From Stomorhina lunata (taxonomy: Eukaryota > Arthropoda > Insecta > Diptera > Rhiniidae): a stretch of DNA of 64,000 bases. The DNA lies in the NCBI GenBank assembly GCA_933228675.1, contig OW121742.1, positions 20,086,112-20,150,111 of the forward strand, in the 5' to 3' direction. Positions 12,441 through 24,189 of the stretch are shown here, in pieces. Below the pieces are notes generated by a model that was given only the letters and a program-made list of their open reading frames with translations, did no database searches and was not told the DNA's origin. How positions within the stretch are numbered: position 1 is the stretch's first letter; every line of letters starts with the position of its first letter. The translations under genes and the position numbers were made by a program.

Positions 12441-13051
12441 AATTTTTGACACATTACCTTATACGGCAATAATTTGTATTCTTATATTTTTCGTACAACT
12501 TGACGTATAAGTGATATTAATTATTGACTTATTTTTCTAAAAATTAAATAACTTTAAAAGTGTTACAGATAATTTTAAAATTTTTTTCAAATATGAAAGC
12601 TAAGGCTTTAGGGCCTTCATAAAACATCAAACATGGGTGAATATCCTTATCCTCAAATAAAAATTCATTGAACAAATTAGCAAAAGTTTTGTGACTTTTT
12701 TTCATATATGTATGCAATAGATAAAAATGGCCTATAAATACTCAAATAAAGGCTTAATTTAGAAATTTGCCTAAAACTTAGCACTGTTTCGTTTCCGTAA
12801 ATAGAAGTCTCGCGTTTAAAATGTTCATAGGCCTGAAATAATTGCAGTTATTTTTGGCCAATTTGAAAATTCCCAAAAGCATTTTTATTGTATTTTTTTT
12901 TTCGATTATGCCTTTACAGACTTGACTGAGTCAAATAAAAAATGTAAATATAAATAAATATTAAATCGTATGCAGAAATTTTTACTACCATGTGCAAATT
13001 ATCATATACAGAGAATTTTCACATGAGAGATTATTTACTCGTTTATGAAAC
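12441..13051 (+). promoter_or_regulatory. Upstream region with AP-1-like site
   Basis: This is the satellite-free stretch directly upstream of the core promoter. TGACTGAGTCA at 12923-12933 is a palindrome containing the TGAGTCA consensus bound by Fos/Jun-type (AP-1) factors, about 166 bp before the predicted start site. CTCGTTT-ATG-AAACGAG at 13038-13054 is a short inverted repeat. Function is inferred from motif matches only. Confidence 0.4.
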
Positions 13052-13131
13052 GAGAGAGCGAGTGGTATAAAAAGAAGCCGCTTGCAGAGAAATCCTTCAG
13101 TTTTGTAAGGATTGTGATTGTGAAAGGTGGT
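13052..13131 (+). promoter_or_regulatory. Core promoter: GAGA, TATA box, initiator
   Basis: GAGAGAGCGAG (13052-13062) matches GAGA-factor sites. TATAAAAA begins at 13066. TTCAGTT at 13097-13103 fits the fly initiator TCAKTY with the +1 A at 13099, placing the TATA box at -33. GGTGG at +28 to +32 is only a partial match to the downstream element RGWYV. The order and spacing of elements are typical for a focused insect promoter, and it lies 321 bp upstream of a long ORF on the same strand. Confidence 0.75.
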
Positions 13132-13331
13132 TTCAGAAGAAAACTAAGAAATAAACAAGACAAGTGATAAAAAAAAACAGTAAACAAGTAAAGAAAAGGA
13201 AAATAATAACAGAAAAGTTTAACAAAACAAAAAAATAAAAAACACACAAACATTGCAGACTTTTGAGTTGGAGAAAAAAAGTGGATAAGTGCATAGAAAA
13301 ACTAGAGCAAATAAAAGAAAAACCGGTGCAA

Positions 13332-13366
13332 ATGCCCAAGAATTCATTATGAAAATTTTAAATTAA
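13332..13366 (+). promoter_or_regulatory. Two overlapping short uORFs in 5' leader
   Basis: The A-rich leader (13099-13419) contains two ATGs before the main start. One at 13332 is followed by five more codons and TGA. The other, at 13349, overlaps that stop as ATGA and encodes five codons before TAA. Both end upstream of the main ATG at 13420. They could lower or regulate translation if the leader is unspliced. Confidence 0.5.
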
Positions 13367-13419
13367 ATTTTTAAAATTAAAAAAAATAAAAAATAAGAAA
13401 GTTTTTCGCAAGCCCAGAA

Positions 13420-14628
13420 ATGACTACAGCTCATGTATATTTTGCCGATATGCCTTTGGCCACCGTTGTCGGTGGTGCTGCTAATGCTGTTGTAGAAGGA
13501 GAAGGTCATAGTCCCTTGGATCTAATAAATGATGACGCAATACGTCAGTGTCGCAGTATTTCACCCAATTGCCCGAATAGTAGTAATTCGCCAATACCTC
13601 GCTATGAACGTAATATGGGCTTTTTTCGTCAACTGAGTCGACGTTTTGGTTTGAGGTCAAATGATGACCTAGTTTTCTCTGCCAGCAATGAAGATGACAA
13701 TCAAAGTTCATCGACCGATTCATGTTCTTCTCATACACCACCATCATCAGCATCATTGTCGTTGTCGGCATCATCAACTGCTACAGCTGCAGCTGCAGCG
13801 GCAGCCTCAAATGCTGCAGCTTCCTTAAGCCTTACTAAAGGCGAGACCAATAAAAAGGATACAAATACCACAATTTCAGCTACGACAGCCTGTGGTGAGT
13901 ATATATCCTGTGCCTCGAGTGAATGCAGCAGTACCGTGGATATAGATGAGCAGCTACAACAATTGCAGCTGCAATTGAAAAAGCAACAACAAAGACAGCA
14001 AATTGGAAATGAAACCGAAACTGCCAATAATGATTTAAAAAACAATGAAGAAGATGATGAAACAGATAATAATGAAAATACTGAAGATGCGAATAAAACT
14101 TCTAGTTTTATCAAGGAACGTAAATCCTTTGCTCGTTCTAGCCTTTCGCGCCTTCATCGTCGCTCCACCACTTCTATACGACGAGCCTTTGAGGCCTTTT
14201 CCCTTTCATCGCGTTCTCTGTCTTGCAGTGGCGCCACACCACCCCCCATTTTGCCTACGTCAGCGACATCAGCCACGTCCACCATTACTGGCACACCCAT
14301 TAAATCAGCTTTGAAGTCATCCTCTAACCTAGAACTCAACAAAAGACCACATTCATCCAATGCAATGGCTAATGCAACAAAAACAAACTCTTGCCTTAAG
14401 AAATCCTCTTGTTCATCTTCTTCATGCTCCGGCTCAGCAAATGCCAAAACATCCTCCTTTTCCTCTTCAACATCAGCTTCTTCATCTTCCTCGAAAATCA
14501 AAACAAAACCACCGCCACAGCGTATACTACGTCAGCCAGTCTCGTATACATATCTGAAGGGCATTTCGGGTCTACCAACCCAGAGGGTGCCACGTAATTC
14601 GGTTTGCTGTCAGTATGTCAGACGTTAG
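13420..14628 (+). CDS. Low-complexity Ser/Ala/Gln-rich protein, unknown
   Basis: A 402-codon uninterrupted ORF whose balanced composition stands out sharply from the surrounding AT-rich DNA. The start ATG has purine at -3 and lies 321 bp after a TATA/initiator promoter. Visible regions: an N-terminal segment with a basic patch at residues 66-79 (MGFFRQLSRRFGLR); Ser-rich and poly-Ala tracts (96-136); a Gln/Leu stretch that could be coiled coil (177-194); an acidic Asn/Glu/Asp segment (203-224); a Ser/Arg-rich basic block (232-259); Ser/Thr-rich linkers; and a distinctive C-terminus, PVSYTYLKGISGLPTQRVPR then NSVCCQYVRR (373-402). There is no signal peptide, membrane span or enzyme motif. The complex C-terminus and basic blocks look like the conserved parts; the homopolymer tracts are typical of fly regulatory proteins. 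I do not recognise the family, and a nuclear or signalling-adaptor role would be a guess. No intron is needed, but an additional spliced isoform cannot be excluded. Confidence 0.85.
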   Translation: MTTAHVYFADMPLATVVGGAANAVVEGEGHSPLDLINDDAIRQCRSISPNCPNSSNSPIPRYERNMGFFRQLSRRFGLRSNDDLVFSASNEDDNQSSSTDSCSSHTPPSSASLSLSASSTATAAAAAAASNAAASLSLTKGETNKKDTNTTISATTACGEYISCASSECSSTVDIDEQLQQLQLQLKKQQQRQQIGNETETANNDLKNNEEDDETDNNENTEDANKTSSFIKERKSFARSSLSRLHRRSTTSIRRAFEAFSLSSRSLSCSGATPPPILPTSATSATSTITGTPIKSALKSSSNLELNKRPHSSNAMANATKTNSCLKKSSCSSSSCSGSANAKTSSFSSSTSASSSSSKIKTKPPPQRILRQPVSYTYLKGISGLPTQRVPRNSVCCQYVRR

Positions 14629-15069
14629 GCGGCCACGAATCAAGGATTAAAGGACTGACTGCTCCTGGTATTTATCTCAAGTGTGAGTGAAAATACTCAT
14701 ACAATTGAAAGTTTAAAGTTCATATTTATCTACATAAACATAATCGCGTACTTACACATACATATACAGTTTGTTACATATACATATTTACAAGTATTTA
14801 CATCGATTAACGCAATTGTATCCTTATCCTTCTTACAAGTTATCAAAAATAATGTCGTTTTAAGATTTACATAAAAATTGCTTGTGAACGGAATTTTAAT
14901 TAGAAAAGCTTTTAAGTTTTCTACTCATTTGCTTAGATGAAGCGAAATATTGTATATGATCCAAGGCCTGAGATAGAATCACAGCAACGACCCGCTTGTA
15001 TGTCCTCATAATCCACTATAAGCAATCAGATTATTCTACAATCTTATGTTCTAAAATACATTTTAACAT
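14629..15069 (+). other. Probable 3' UTR and flank
   Basis: Directly follows the stop codon of the 402-codon gene. It is AT-rich but not satellite. I find no unambiguous AATAAA signal, so the 3' end of the transcript is not located. It ends where the second satellite family begins. Confidence 0.4.
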
Positions 15070-16830
15070 TTTACAAAAATTTCGTAGATTTTACAAATGT
15101 TTAGTCAACGTTACTAAAGTTTTGTATACTTTACTATAAGGTCTTAATTTACTGAAGAAATAGTAAAATTTTGAAAATTTTACTAAAGAAATAGCAACGT
15201 TTTGAAACTTTACCAAAGAAATACAAAAAATTTTAAAAATTTTACTACAGAAATAGTTAAATTTTTAAAATGTTACTAAAGAACTAGTAAAATTTTGAAA
15301 ATTTTACTAAAGAAATAGTAAAATTTTGAAAATTTTACCAAAGAAATAGTAAAATTTTGAAAATTTTACTAAAGAAATAGTAAAATTTTGAAAATTTTAC
15401 TAAAGACATAGTAAAGTTTTGAAAATTTTACTAAAGAAATAGTAAAATTTTGAAAATTTTACTAAAGAAATAGTAAAATTTTGAAAATTTTACTAAAGAA
15501 AAAGTAAAATTTTGAAAATTTTACTAAAGAAATAGTAAAATTTTGAAAATTTGACTAAAGAAATAGTAACATTTTGAAAATTTTACTAAAGAAATAGTAA
15601 AATTTTAAAAATTTTACTAAAGAAATAGTAAAATTTTACTAAAGAAATAGTAAAATTTTGAAAGTTTTACTAAAGAAATAGTAAAATTTTGAAAATTTTA
15701 CTAAAGAATTAGTAAAATTTTGAAAATTTTACTAAAGAATTAGTAAAATTTTGAAAATTTTACTAAAGAATTAGTAAAATTTTGAAAATTTTACTAAAGA
15801 AATTGTAAAATTTTAAAAATTTTACTAAAGAAATTGTAAAATTTTGAAAATTTTACTAAAAAAATATTTAAATTTTGAAAATTTTACACAAGATATAAAC
15901 AAAATTTTGGAAATTTTACTAACAAAATAGTAAAATTTTAAAAATTTTACTAAAGAAATAGTAAAATTTTGAAAATTTTACTAAAGAAATAGTAAAATTT
16001 TACTAAAGAAATAGTAAAATTTTACTAAAGAAATAGTAAAATTTTGAAAGTTTTACTAAAGAAATAGTAAAATTTTGAAAATTTTACTACAGAAATAGTA
16101 AAATTTTACTAAAGAAATAGCAAAATTTTGAAAATTTTACTAAAGAAATAGTAAAATTTTGAAAATTTTACTAAAGAAATAGTAAAATTTTACTAAAGAA
16201 ATAGTAAAATTTTACTAAAGAAATAATAAAATTTTGAAAATTTTACTAAAGAAATAGTAAAATTTTGAAAATTGTAAAATTTTACTAAAGAAATAGTAAA
16301 ATTTTAAAAATTTTACTAAAGAAATAGTAAAATTTTGAAAATAGTAAAATTTTACTAAAGAAATAGTAAAATTTTGAAAAATTTAATAAAGAAATAGTAA
16401 AATTTTGAAAATTTTACTAAAGACAGATTAAAATTTTGAAAATTTTACTGAAGAAATAGTAAATTTTTGAAAATTTTACTGAAGAAATAGTAAAATTTTT
16501 AAAATTTTACTAAAGAAATAGTAAAATTTTGAAAGTTTTACTAAAGAAATAGTAAAATTTTGAACAGTTTACTAAAGAAAAAGTAAAGTTTTGAAACTTT
16601 TACTTAAGAAATAGAAAATTTTGAAAAGTTTACTAAAGAAATAGTAAAATTTTGAAAATTTTACTAAAGAAATATTAAAATTTAGAAAATTTTACTAAAG
16701 AAATAGTAAAATTTGGCAAATTTTACTAAAGAAATAGTAAAATTTTGCAAATTTTACTAAAGAATAAGTAAAATTTTGAAAATTTTACCAAAGAATTAGT
16801 AAAATTTTGAAAATTTCACTAAAGAAGAAA
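15070..16830. repeat. 31-bp satellite array G (ACTAAAGAAATAGT family)
   Basis: Units of 31 bp, ACTAAAGAAATAGTAAAA then TTTTGAAAATTTT, with frequent shortened units lacking the GAAAATTTT half. The sequence is unrelated to the CTATAG family but also dyad-rich: AAAATTTTACT and AGTAAAATTTT are perfect reverse complements around AAAGAAAT. Homogeneous core around 15290-16330, decaying at the edges. Confidence 0.93.
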
Positions 16831-17460
16831 TAGAAGGTAGGTTGGAAAAAAAGCATCATGATCGATAAGTTAAATCTAAATATTTTTTAATTTAACAAAT
16901 TTTTTTGCCAATTTAATTTGTCTTTAAATTTACATCATTTACTAAACTGTGATATTTGAAACATAACATTACATTACATTCATTACCAAAACATTCATTA
17001 TCATCATTTAACAAAAAAATTTTCCTTAAAATAATTTTAATCAAAATTTAAACTTTATAAATCGGGGGAACATTTAGTTAATAAAACCATTAGATTATTT
17101 CCAAAGTCTTTTATCAAAATTTTTAATAATAATAATTTTAAGACACCAAAAATAATTTAACTTAATATTTATACACCAAAGAGAATAATTTTGCACATAA
17201 TTTGTTGCTTAAGAAATTTAATAATAGGCTTAATTTTTACCTTTTCTTACCATTTTTATATGATAAAGATTATTAATAAATATAAACAAAAGAGAAGTGA
17301 AAAACAGTCCTTGAAAATATTTATAAAGTTATTTGCCAACAAAATATGTAAAGACTGTTTGAATTACATAAATATTACATTAATATAAAAATTATGGAAT
17401 TAGTTTTTGAATGAAATCAGTATATGAAAAAAATATTTATGGAATTTCTGTGTATTTGTA
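16831..17460. other. AT-rich spacer between related arrays
   Basis: Non-repetitive AT-rich DNA. The 65-codon frame at 17191-17388 does not start with ATG and looks random. It could be part of a long 3' UTR or intergenic; the sequence does not decide. Confidence 0.35.
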
Positions 17461-19665
17461 GATTTTACAAAATTTTACTAAAAGTAGTAAAATACAATGT
17501 TGCCAACTTTATTAAAATTTCTAAAATTGTGTAGTCTAAATTTGAAAAAGAATTAGTAAAATTCAAAAAATTTGACTAAAAAGTTAGTAAAATTCTGAAT
17601 ATCTTCGTAAAGAATCAGTAAAATTTTAAAAATTTTAGAAAAAATGTAGTAAAATTTTTAACATTTTACTAAAGAATTAGTAAAATTTTGAAAATTAGAT
17701 TTAAATTAGAAAAATTTTAAAATTTTGCTAAAGAATTTGTAAAAATTTGAAATAGTTATTAAAGAATTAGTAAAATTTCTAAAATTTTACTAAAAAAAAT
17801 TAGTAAAATTTTGCAAATTTTACTACAGAATTCAAAAAATTTTCTAATAAATGAGTAACATTTTGAATATTTTTCTAAAGAATTAGTTAAATTTTTAAAA
17901 TTTTGCTAAAGACTTAATAAAAATTTGAAATATTTACTAAAGAATTAGTAAAATTTTTAAAATTTTACAAAAAAATATATGTAAAATGTTGCAAATTTTA
18001 CTAAAGAATTAAAAAATTTTAAAAAATTTACTAATAAATGAGTAAAATTTTGAAAATTTTATTAAAGAGTTAGTAAAGTTTTGAAAACTTTACTAAAGAA
18101 TTTGTAAGATTTTGAAAATTTTACTAAAGAATCAGTAAAACTTTGAAATATTTAGTACAGAATTAGTAAAATTTTGAAAATTTTACTAAAAAATCAGTAA
18201 AATTTTGAACATTTTTCTAAAGAATTTTGAAAATTTTACCAAAGAGTTAGTAAAATTTTCAAAATTTTACTAAACAATTAGTAAAAATTTGAAACTTTTA
18301 CTAAAAAAATAGTAAAATGACAAAAATATTACCAACGAATTAGTAAAGTTTTAAAAATTTTACTAAAAAATTAGAAAAATTTTGAAAATATGTTTAAAGA
18401 ATTAGGATAATTTTGAAAATTTTACTAAATAATTAGAAAAATTTTGAAGATTTAACTACAGAATTAGTAAAATTGTGAAAATTTTTCTGAAGAATTAGAA
18501 AATTTTTAAACTATTACATAAGAATAAGAAAAATTTTGAATATTTTACTAAAGAATTAGTAAAATTTTGAAAAATTTATTAAAGAATTAGTAAAATGTTG
18601 AAAATTTTACTAAAGAATTAGTAAACTTTTAAAAATTTTACTAAAGAATTAGTAAAATTTTGAAAATTTTACTAAAGAATTAGTAAAATTTTGAAAATTT
18701 TACTAAAGAATCAGTAAAATTTTGAAAATTTTACTAAAGAATTAGTAAAATTTTGAAAATTTTACTAAAGAATTAGTAAAATTTTGAAAATTTTACTTAA
18801 GAATTAGTAAAATATTGAAAATTTTACTTAAGAATTAGTAAAATTTTGAAAATTTTACTAAAGAATTAGTAAAATTTTGAAAATTTTACTTAAGAATTAG
18901 TAAAATGTTGAAAATTTTACTTAAGAATTAGTAAAATTTTGAAAATTTTTCTAAAGAATTAGTAAAATTTTGAAAATTTTACTAAAGAATTAGTAAAATT
19001 CTGAAAATTTTACTTAAGAATTAGTAAAATGTTGAAAATTTTACTAAAGAATTAGTAAAATTTTGAAAATTTTTCTAAAGAATTAGTAAAATTTTGAAAA
19101 GTTTACTAAAGAATTAGTAAAATTTTTAAAATTTTACTAAAGAATTAGTCAAATTTTGAAAATTTTACAAAAGAATCAATAAAATTTTTAAAATTTTACT
19201 AAATAATCAGTAGAATTTTGAAAATTTTTCTAAAGAATCAGTAAAATTTTGAAAATTTTTTCTTTAGCAAAAATTAGTAAAGTTTAGAAAATTTTAAAAA
19301 AGAATTAGAAAAATTTTGAAAATTTGACTAAAGAATTTGTAAAATTTTAAAAATTTTACTAAAAAAGTAGTAAAATTTTGAAAAGGTTGCTTAAGAAATA
19401 GGAATATTTTACTAAAGAATTAGTAAAATTTTACTAAAGAATTAGTAAAATTTTGAAAATTTTACTAAAGAATTAGTAAAATTTTGAAAATTTTACTAAA
19501 GAATTAGTAAAATTTTGAAAATTTTACTAAAGAATTAGTAAAATTTTGAAAATTTTACTGAAGAATTAGTAAAATTTAGAAAATTTTAAAGACGAATTAG
19601 AAAAATGTTGAAAATTTGACTAAAGAATTTATAAAATTTTACTAAAAAAATAGTAAAATTTTGAT
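17461..19665. repeat. 31-bp satellite array H (ACTAAAGAATTAGT family)
   Basis: Same family as the array at 15.07-16.83 kb, but the predominant unit carries AAAGAATTAGT instead of AAAGAAATAGT. The left third is strongly diverged; 18590-19150 and 19420-19570 are homogeneous. This family was seen only in this part of the window. Confidence 0.92.
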
Positions 19666-20530
19666 TTCATTGAAAAACGAAACAAGGTTATACATAAATA
19701 TATAACAAATAAATACAAAATCGTCAGCAAAAGTGAATAATTTAAATATAATGTATATGAAAGTGTTCACCAAAAAATATAAATACAAAAAAAAAATCAT
19801 AGATACTAAAAATCTTATAAGATTACAAATATTGCATTTAAAATTAGCTGCGTTTTTTGCCACTTTTACAACGTTACAAAAAATTAATTAAAGCGACAGA
19901 ATTACAAAAGAAAAATCTATATTAGTATACATTTCAGTCCAAATGTTATAGGATTAGACGTTGAAGATTTTTTCAAATAATACAAAATATTATCAATCAT
20001 AATCTCGTCGCTTTGATTTTAAATTGAATATACAAAAAATATTTATACCAGTAGAAAAAAAATTAAAACTCAAATACACCAAAATATTTCAAAACAATAA
20101 AACTTTATGATAAAAATTAAAAAAAAGAAATAAAATATATGACTTTACACAAAAATAAGCAATATTATAAAAGCATCAAAAATTTATAACTTAATTTACT
20201 TTAATATTATTATTATTAATCAGCATTTATTACTTATAATTACAATTGAATTTTTATTAACAGCAGAAAAAAAACCAAATTAGAAAATAACATAACGAAA
20301 AATAATACCAGCATTTATTATATACATTAACATTAAAAGAAAATAAATATACATAACGATATATTCGAAAAATAATAAAAATACATTAAATGTATTGTAT
20401 ATGCGCCTAAAAATATACTTATACCTATAATGAAATTGCAATTTAATATTTAATAAAAATAAAAAAACAAATTTGATTCAAATAAAAAATTTTGTTAAGT
20501 TTATTTGTTTGGGGAATTAACTGTGGAAAA
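19666..20530. other. Very AT-rich spacer, nothing recognised
   Basis: Extremely AT-rich, with several AATAAA and ATTAAA words (for example near 19710 and 20480) that could act as polyadenylation signals but are expected by chance at this composition. No coding frame. Confidence 0.35.
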
Positions 20531-21072
20531 GCATTGAACAGAAATTGAGGTTTTAACATGTAATGAATTAAACGAAAGTTTGAAGAAATTTGTTGTGTAT
20601 ACTTTTGGGAGTTTACTAAATAGGAAGCTGGTTTTACTTATGAACAATGAAATTCCGAGTTCTATAAAAGCCTTCCTTGAGCCATATGAATTCGTAGAAA
20701 CAATACTTTATAAAAAACACTAAATAAATTTGCTAAGCAGCCCAAAAGTATATAATACAATTTTCTTTGAATTTTTTCAATGCTTTCGAATGCAAAGATA
20801 TTTTAAAGCCACAAGCTCTAATAATTTTGTTAATACCTACGTATGTTTTTAACTTTGGAATTAATTGAGGAATTAAGTGAAAAATATTTAAGCATTGAAC
20901 AGAAATTGAGGCTTTTACCATGAAGTGAATTCAAAGAGTTTTCGAAGAATAGTGTATTGCATGCTTTTGGGAGTTCAATAAAAATAAATTCTAAGTTTCG
21001 TTACAGCTTTCCTTGAGTCATATGATTTCAAAGAAGCAATATTTTATAATAAAACACTAAATAATTTTATAA
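20531..21072. repeat. Diverged tandem duplication, ~361-bp spacing
   Basis: The segment beginning GCATTGAACAGAAATTGAGG at 20531 recurs at 20892, about 361 bp later. Similarity continues through CTTTTGGGAGTT and CCTTGAG(C/T)CATATGA to ACACTAAATAA. The copies are clearly related but have many substitutions and small indels. No reading frame is shared, so it looks non-coding. Confidence 0.7.
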
Positions 21073-21364
21073 TAAAACACTAAGCCCCTGCAAGTATGCA
21101 ATAAAATTTAATGCTTTTCAATATGAAAGCTCAGAGTTAGTACTTTTTGCCCAGATCAAGTACAAGATTCCTCCTCCTCGCAACGATCATCCAATTATAC
21201 CGTGGCCTATCACGACGGATTAGTTTGCCCATATGTCCCTGTGATCCGGCACTCACATAACATAGATACTTAACTGATCAGACATATCTAAGGCAATCCA
21301 GAACAATTTAACCAAACGGCTAATATAATATCAGTTGCTTCCCAGCTCCAAGATTTTTTGATAA

Positions 21365-22140
21365 TACAGTCACTCAAATAACTGTCCCAATGTTTTTAAG
21401 GTGTTAACAAATATGAGTGTAACAACGAAGCTGTTTGCTTAATCTTTTTGAGACTTTATATTATTGTATACTTAACTCGTGTTGACAACTATAATTAAAA
21501 ACATCATTGCGATACTTACCGTTAATAAAAAAAATGCAAAATAAAAACAAATTTTTATTGGGACGGTTTTTTGACTTTAGATTTATTTGCATAAAAAATA
21601 ACTTTAATTTTTAATTTAATATTTTGTAAAGCCTTTGTTCGTAGTAATAACGGCTTCTAAACGACCCGGCATACTCTCTACAAATATCTACAATCACTTG
21701 GAACAATGCCGTTTTAAGCTTCCCCCACATCTGCCCTCAGTTCGTCTAAATTACTAGGGGTTCCAACAACAGCTCTCTTAAGAACGCCCCAGAGGTGCGC
21801 GATGGGGTAAAGATCGGGTGACTGGAAAGGCCAGTGAGGAACTTTGTACCCGTTGTCATTGAGCCAGAAAAACAAGGTGATTAATGGCTAAAACATTGAA
21901 GTAGCTCTGTGCAATCATTGTACCAATAATTTTGTGAACTGTTCCAACTCATTAAACCACCATGCAACCCCAAAGCATTATAGAGTTACCGCAAAACTTT
22001 AGAGTTAGACTCAAGTTTTTTAGTTCCAAGTCAATGTTTTAGCCAGCAATCTCCTCGTTTTCTGCGAAAAAAATTGGATTCCTAAAGGAAAAGGTCATTT
22101 TCCAACAGGACAATGACCTCAAAAAAACATAACACAAAAA
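21365..22140 (-). pseudogene. Rearranged Tc1-like transposase remnant
   Basis: On the minus strand, translated fragments match the Tc1 family order: GNSIMLWGC (about 21961-22010), then WLNDNGYKVP and HWPFQSPDLYPIAHLWG (about 21785-21880), then LKRAVVGTPSNLDELRADV and a degenerate C-terminus near 21640-21720. Stops and frameshifts interrupt it. The expected FQQDND block is missing at its proper place and appears at 22100-22117 on the plus strand, so a segment has been inverted or moved. TACAGTCACTCAAATAACTG at 21365-21384 resembles a Tc1 terminal repeat with TA target. Non-functional. Confidence 0.8.
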
Positions 22141-22149
22141 TTGCTCACA

Positions 22150-24180
22150 TTTAATAACCAAAATTTTCTATAGAAAATTTTTATACCAAAAATTTTCTAT
22201 AAAAAATTTTACACCAAAATTTTTTTTATAAAAATTTTTTTCCCAAAAATTTTCTAGAAAAATTTTATACCGAAATTTTTCTATAAAAAAGTTTATACCC
22301 AATATTTTCTAAAAAAAAATTAATACCAACAATTTTGTAGAAAAAATATAAAAAATTTTATACTGAAAATTTCTTATAAAAAATGTTTATACAAAACATT
22401 TCTTATAAAAAATTTTTATACCAAAAATTTTCTATAACAAACTTTTGTACCGAAAATTTTTTATAAAAAATGTTTAAACCGCTAAATTTTATACCAAAAA
22501 TTTTCTAGAAAAATTGTATACCGAAATTTTTCTAAAGAAAAATTTTATACCCAAAATTTTCTAAAAAAAAAAAAATTATACCAAAAATTTTTTATAAAAA
22601 ATATTTCTATTAATTATTTTCTATAAAAAATGTTAATATCGAAAATTTTGTTTAAAAAAAATTTTATGCCAAAAATTGTATCTTAACGTTTAAGCCGAAA
22701 ATTTTCTATAAAAATGTTTATAAAAAAATTTTCTAGAAAAATTTTTCTACCAACAATTTTCTAGAAAAATTTTATACCGAAATTTTTCTATTGAAAAATA
22801 ATATACCCAAAATTTTCTATAAAAAATTTATACCAAAAATTTTGTAGAAAAAATTTTTCTACCGAAAATTTTCTATAAAAAATTTCATACCGAAAATTTC
22901 TTACAAAAATTTTTATACCGAAAATTTCTTATAAAAAATTTTTATTCCGAAAATTTGCTATAAAAAATTTTTATATCAAAAATTTTCTATAAAAAATGTT
23001 TAAACAATTAGTTTTCTATAAAAAAAAAATTCATACGGTAAATTTTCTATAAAAAATGCTTCTACCAATTATTTTCTATAAAAAATGTTTATATCAAAAA
23101 TTTTGTTAAAAAAAATTTTATACCAAATATTTTATACAAAAAATGTTTAAGCCGAAAATTTTCTATAAAAATTTTTATACCGAAATTTTTTAATAAAAAT
23201 TTTGATATACCGAAAATTTTCTATAAAAAATTTCATACCGAAAATTTCTTACAAAAATTTTTCTACTGAAAATTTCCTATAAAAAATTTTTATTCCAAAA
23301 ATTTTCTATAAAAAATTTTTATACCAAAAATTTTCTATAAAAAATGTTCAAACTATTAATTTTCTATAAAAAAAAAAATTTATACGGAAAATTTTCTATA
23401 AGAAATGATTCTACAAATTATTTTCTATAAAAAATGTTTATATCGAAAATTTTGTTTAAAAAAAATTTATACCAAATATTTTATATAAAAAATGTTTAAG
23501 CCGAAAATTTTCTATAAAAATTTTTATTCCGAAACTTCTCTATACAAATTTTTATACCAAAAATTTTCCAGAAAAATTTTAATACAAACATTTTATACCA
23601 CAATTTTTATATAGAAAAATTGTATACCCAAAATTTTCTAAAAAATAAAATTCTATAAAAGTATTATACCAAAAATTTTGTAGAAAAAATTTTTCTACCG
23701 AAAATTTTCTATCAAAAATTTTATGCCGATATTTCTTATAAAAAATGTTTCTACCCAAAATTTCTTATAAAAAATTTTTATTTCGAAAATTTTCTATAAA
23801 AAAGTTTTGATAACAAACATTTTCTATAAAAAACTTTTGTACCGAAAATTTTCTATGAAAAATTTTTAAGCCAAAATTAACGGTTTAAAAATTAAAAAAA
23901 AAAAATTTCATACGCAAAATTTTCTAAAAAAAATTTATACCAAAAATTTTCTATAAAAAATATTTCTTCCAATTATTTTCTATAAGAAATGGTTATATCG
24001 AAAATTTTGTTACAAAAAAAATGTTATACCAAAAATTTTCTTTAAAAATTTTTATACCCAAAATTTTCTATAAAAATTCTTATACCAAAATTTTTCTATA
24101 AAAAGTTTTACACCCAAAATTTTCTATAAAAATTTTAATACCGAAAATTCTCTATAAAAATGTTTATACCCAAAATTTCA
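22150..24180. repeat. ~29-bp degenerate satellite array I (ATACC spacer)
   Basis: About 2 kb of diverged units: TTTTCTATAAAAAA followed by TTTTATACCAAAAA. The core is mostly CTATAA, so the central palindrome is lost in this old array. It begins immediately next to the Tc1-like remnant. Confidence 0.88.
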
Positions 24181-24189
24181 TCGAAATTA

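Noticed and set aside
13481..14501. Minus-strand and alternative-frame ORFs across the 13420-14628 gene
   Set aside because: They are shadows of the Ser/Ala/Gln codons of the real frame. They lack a promoter and none begins after a plausible start context.
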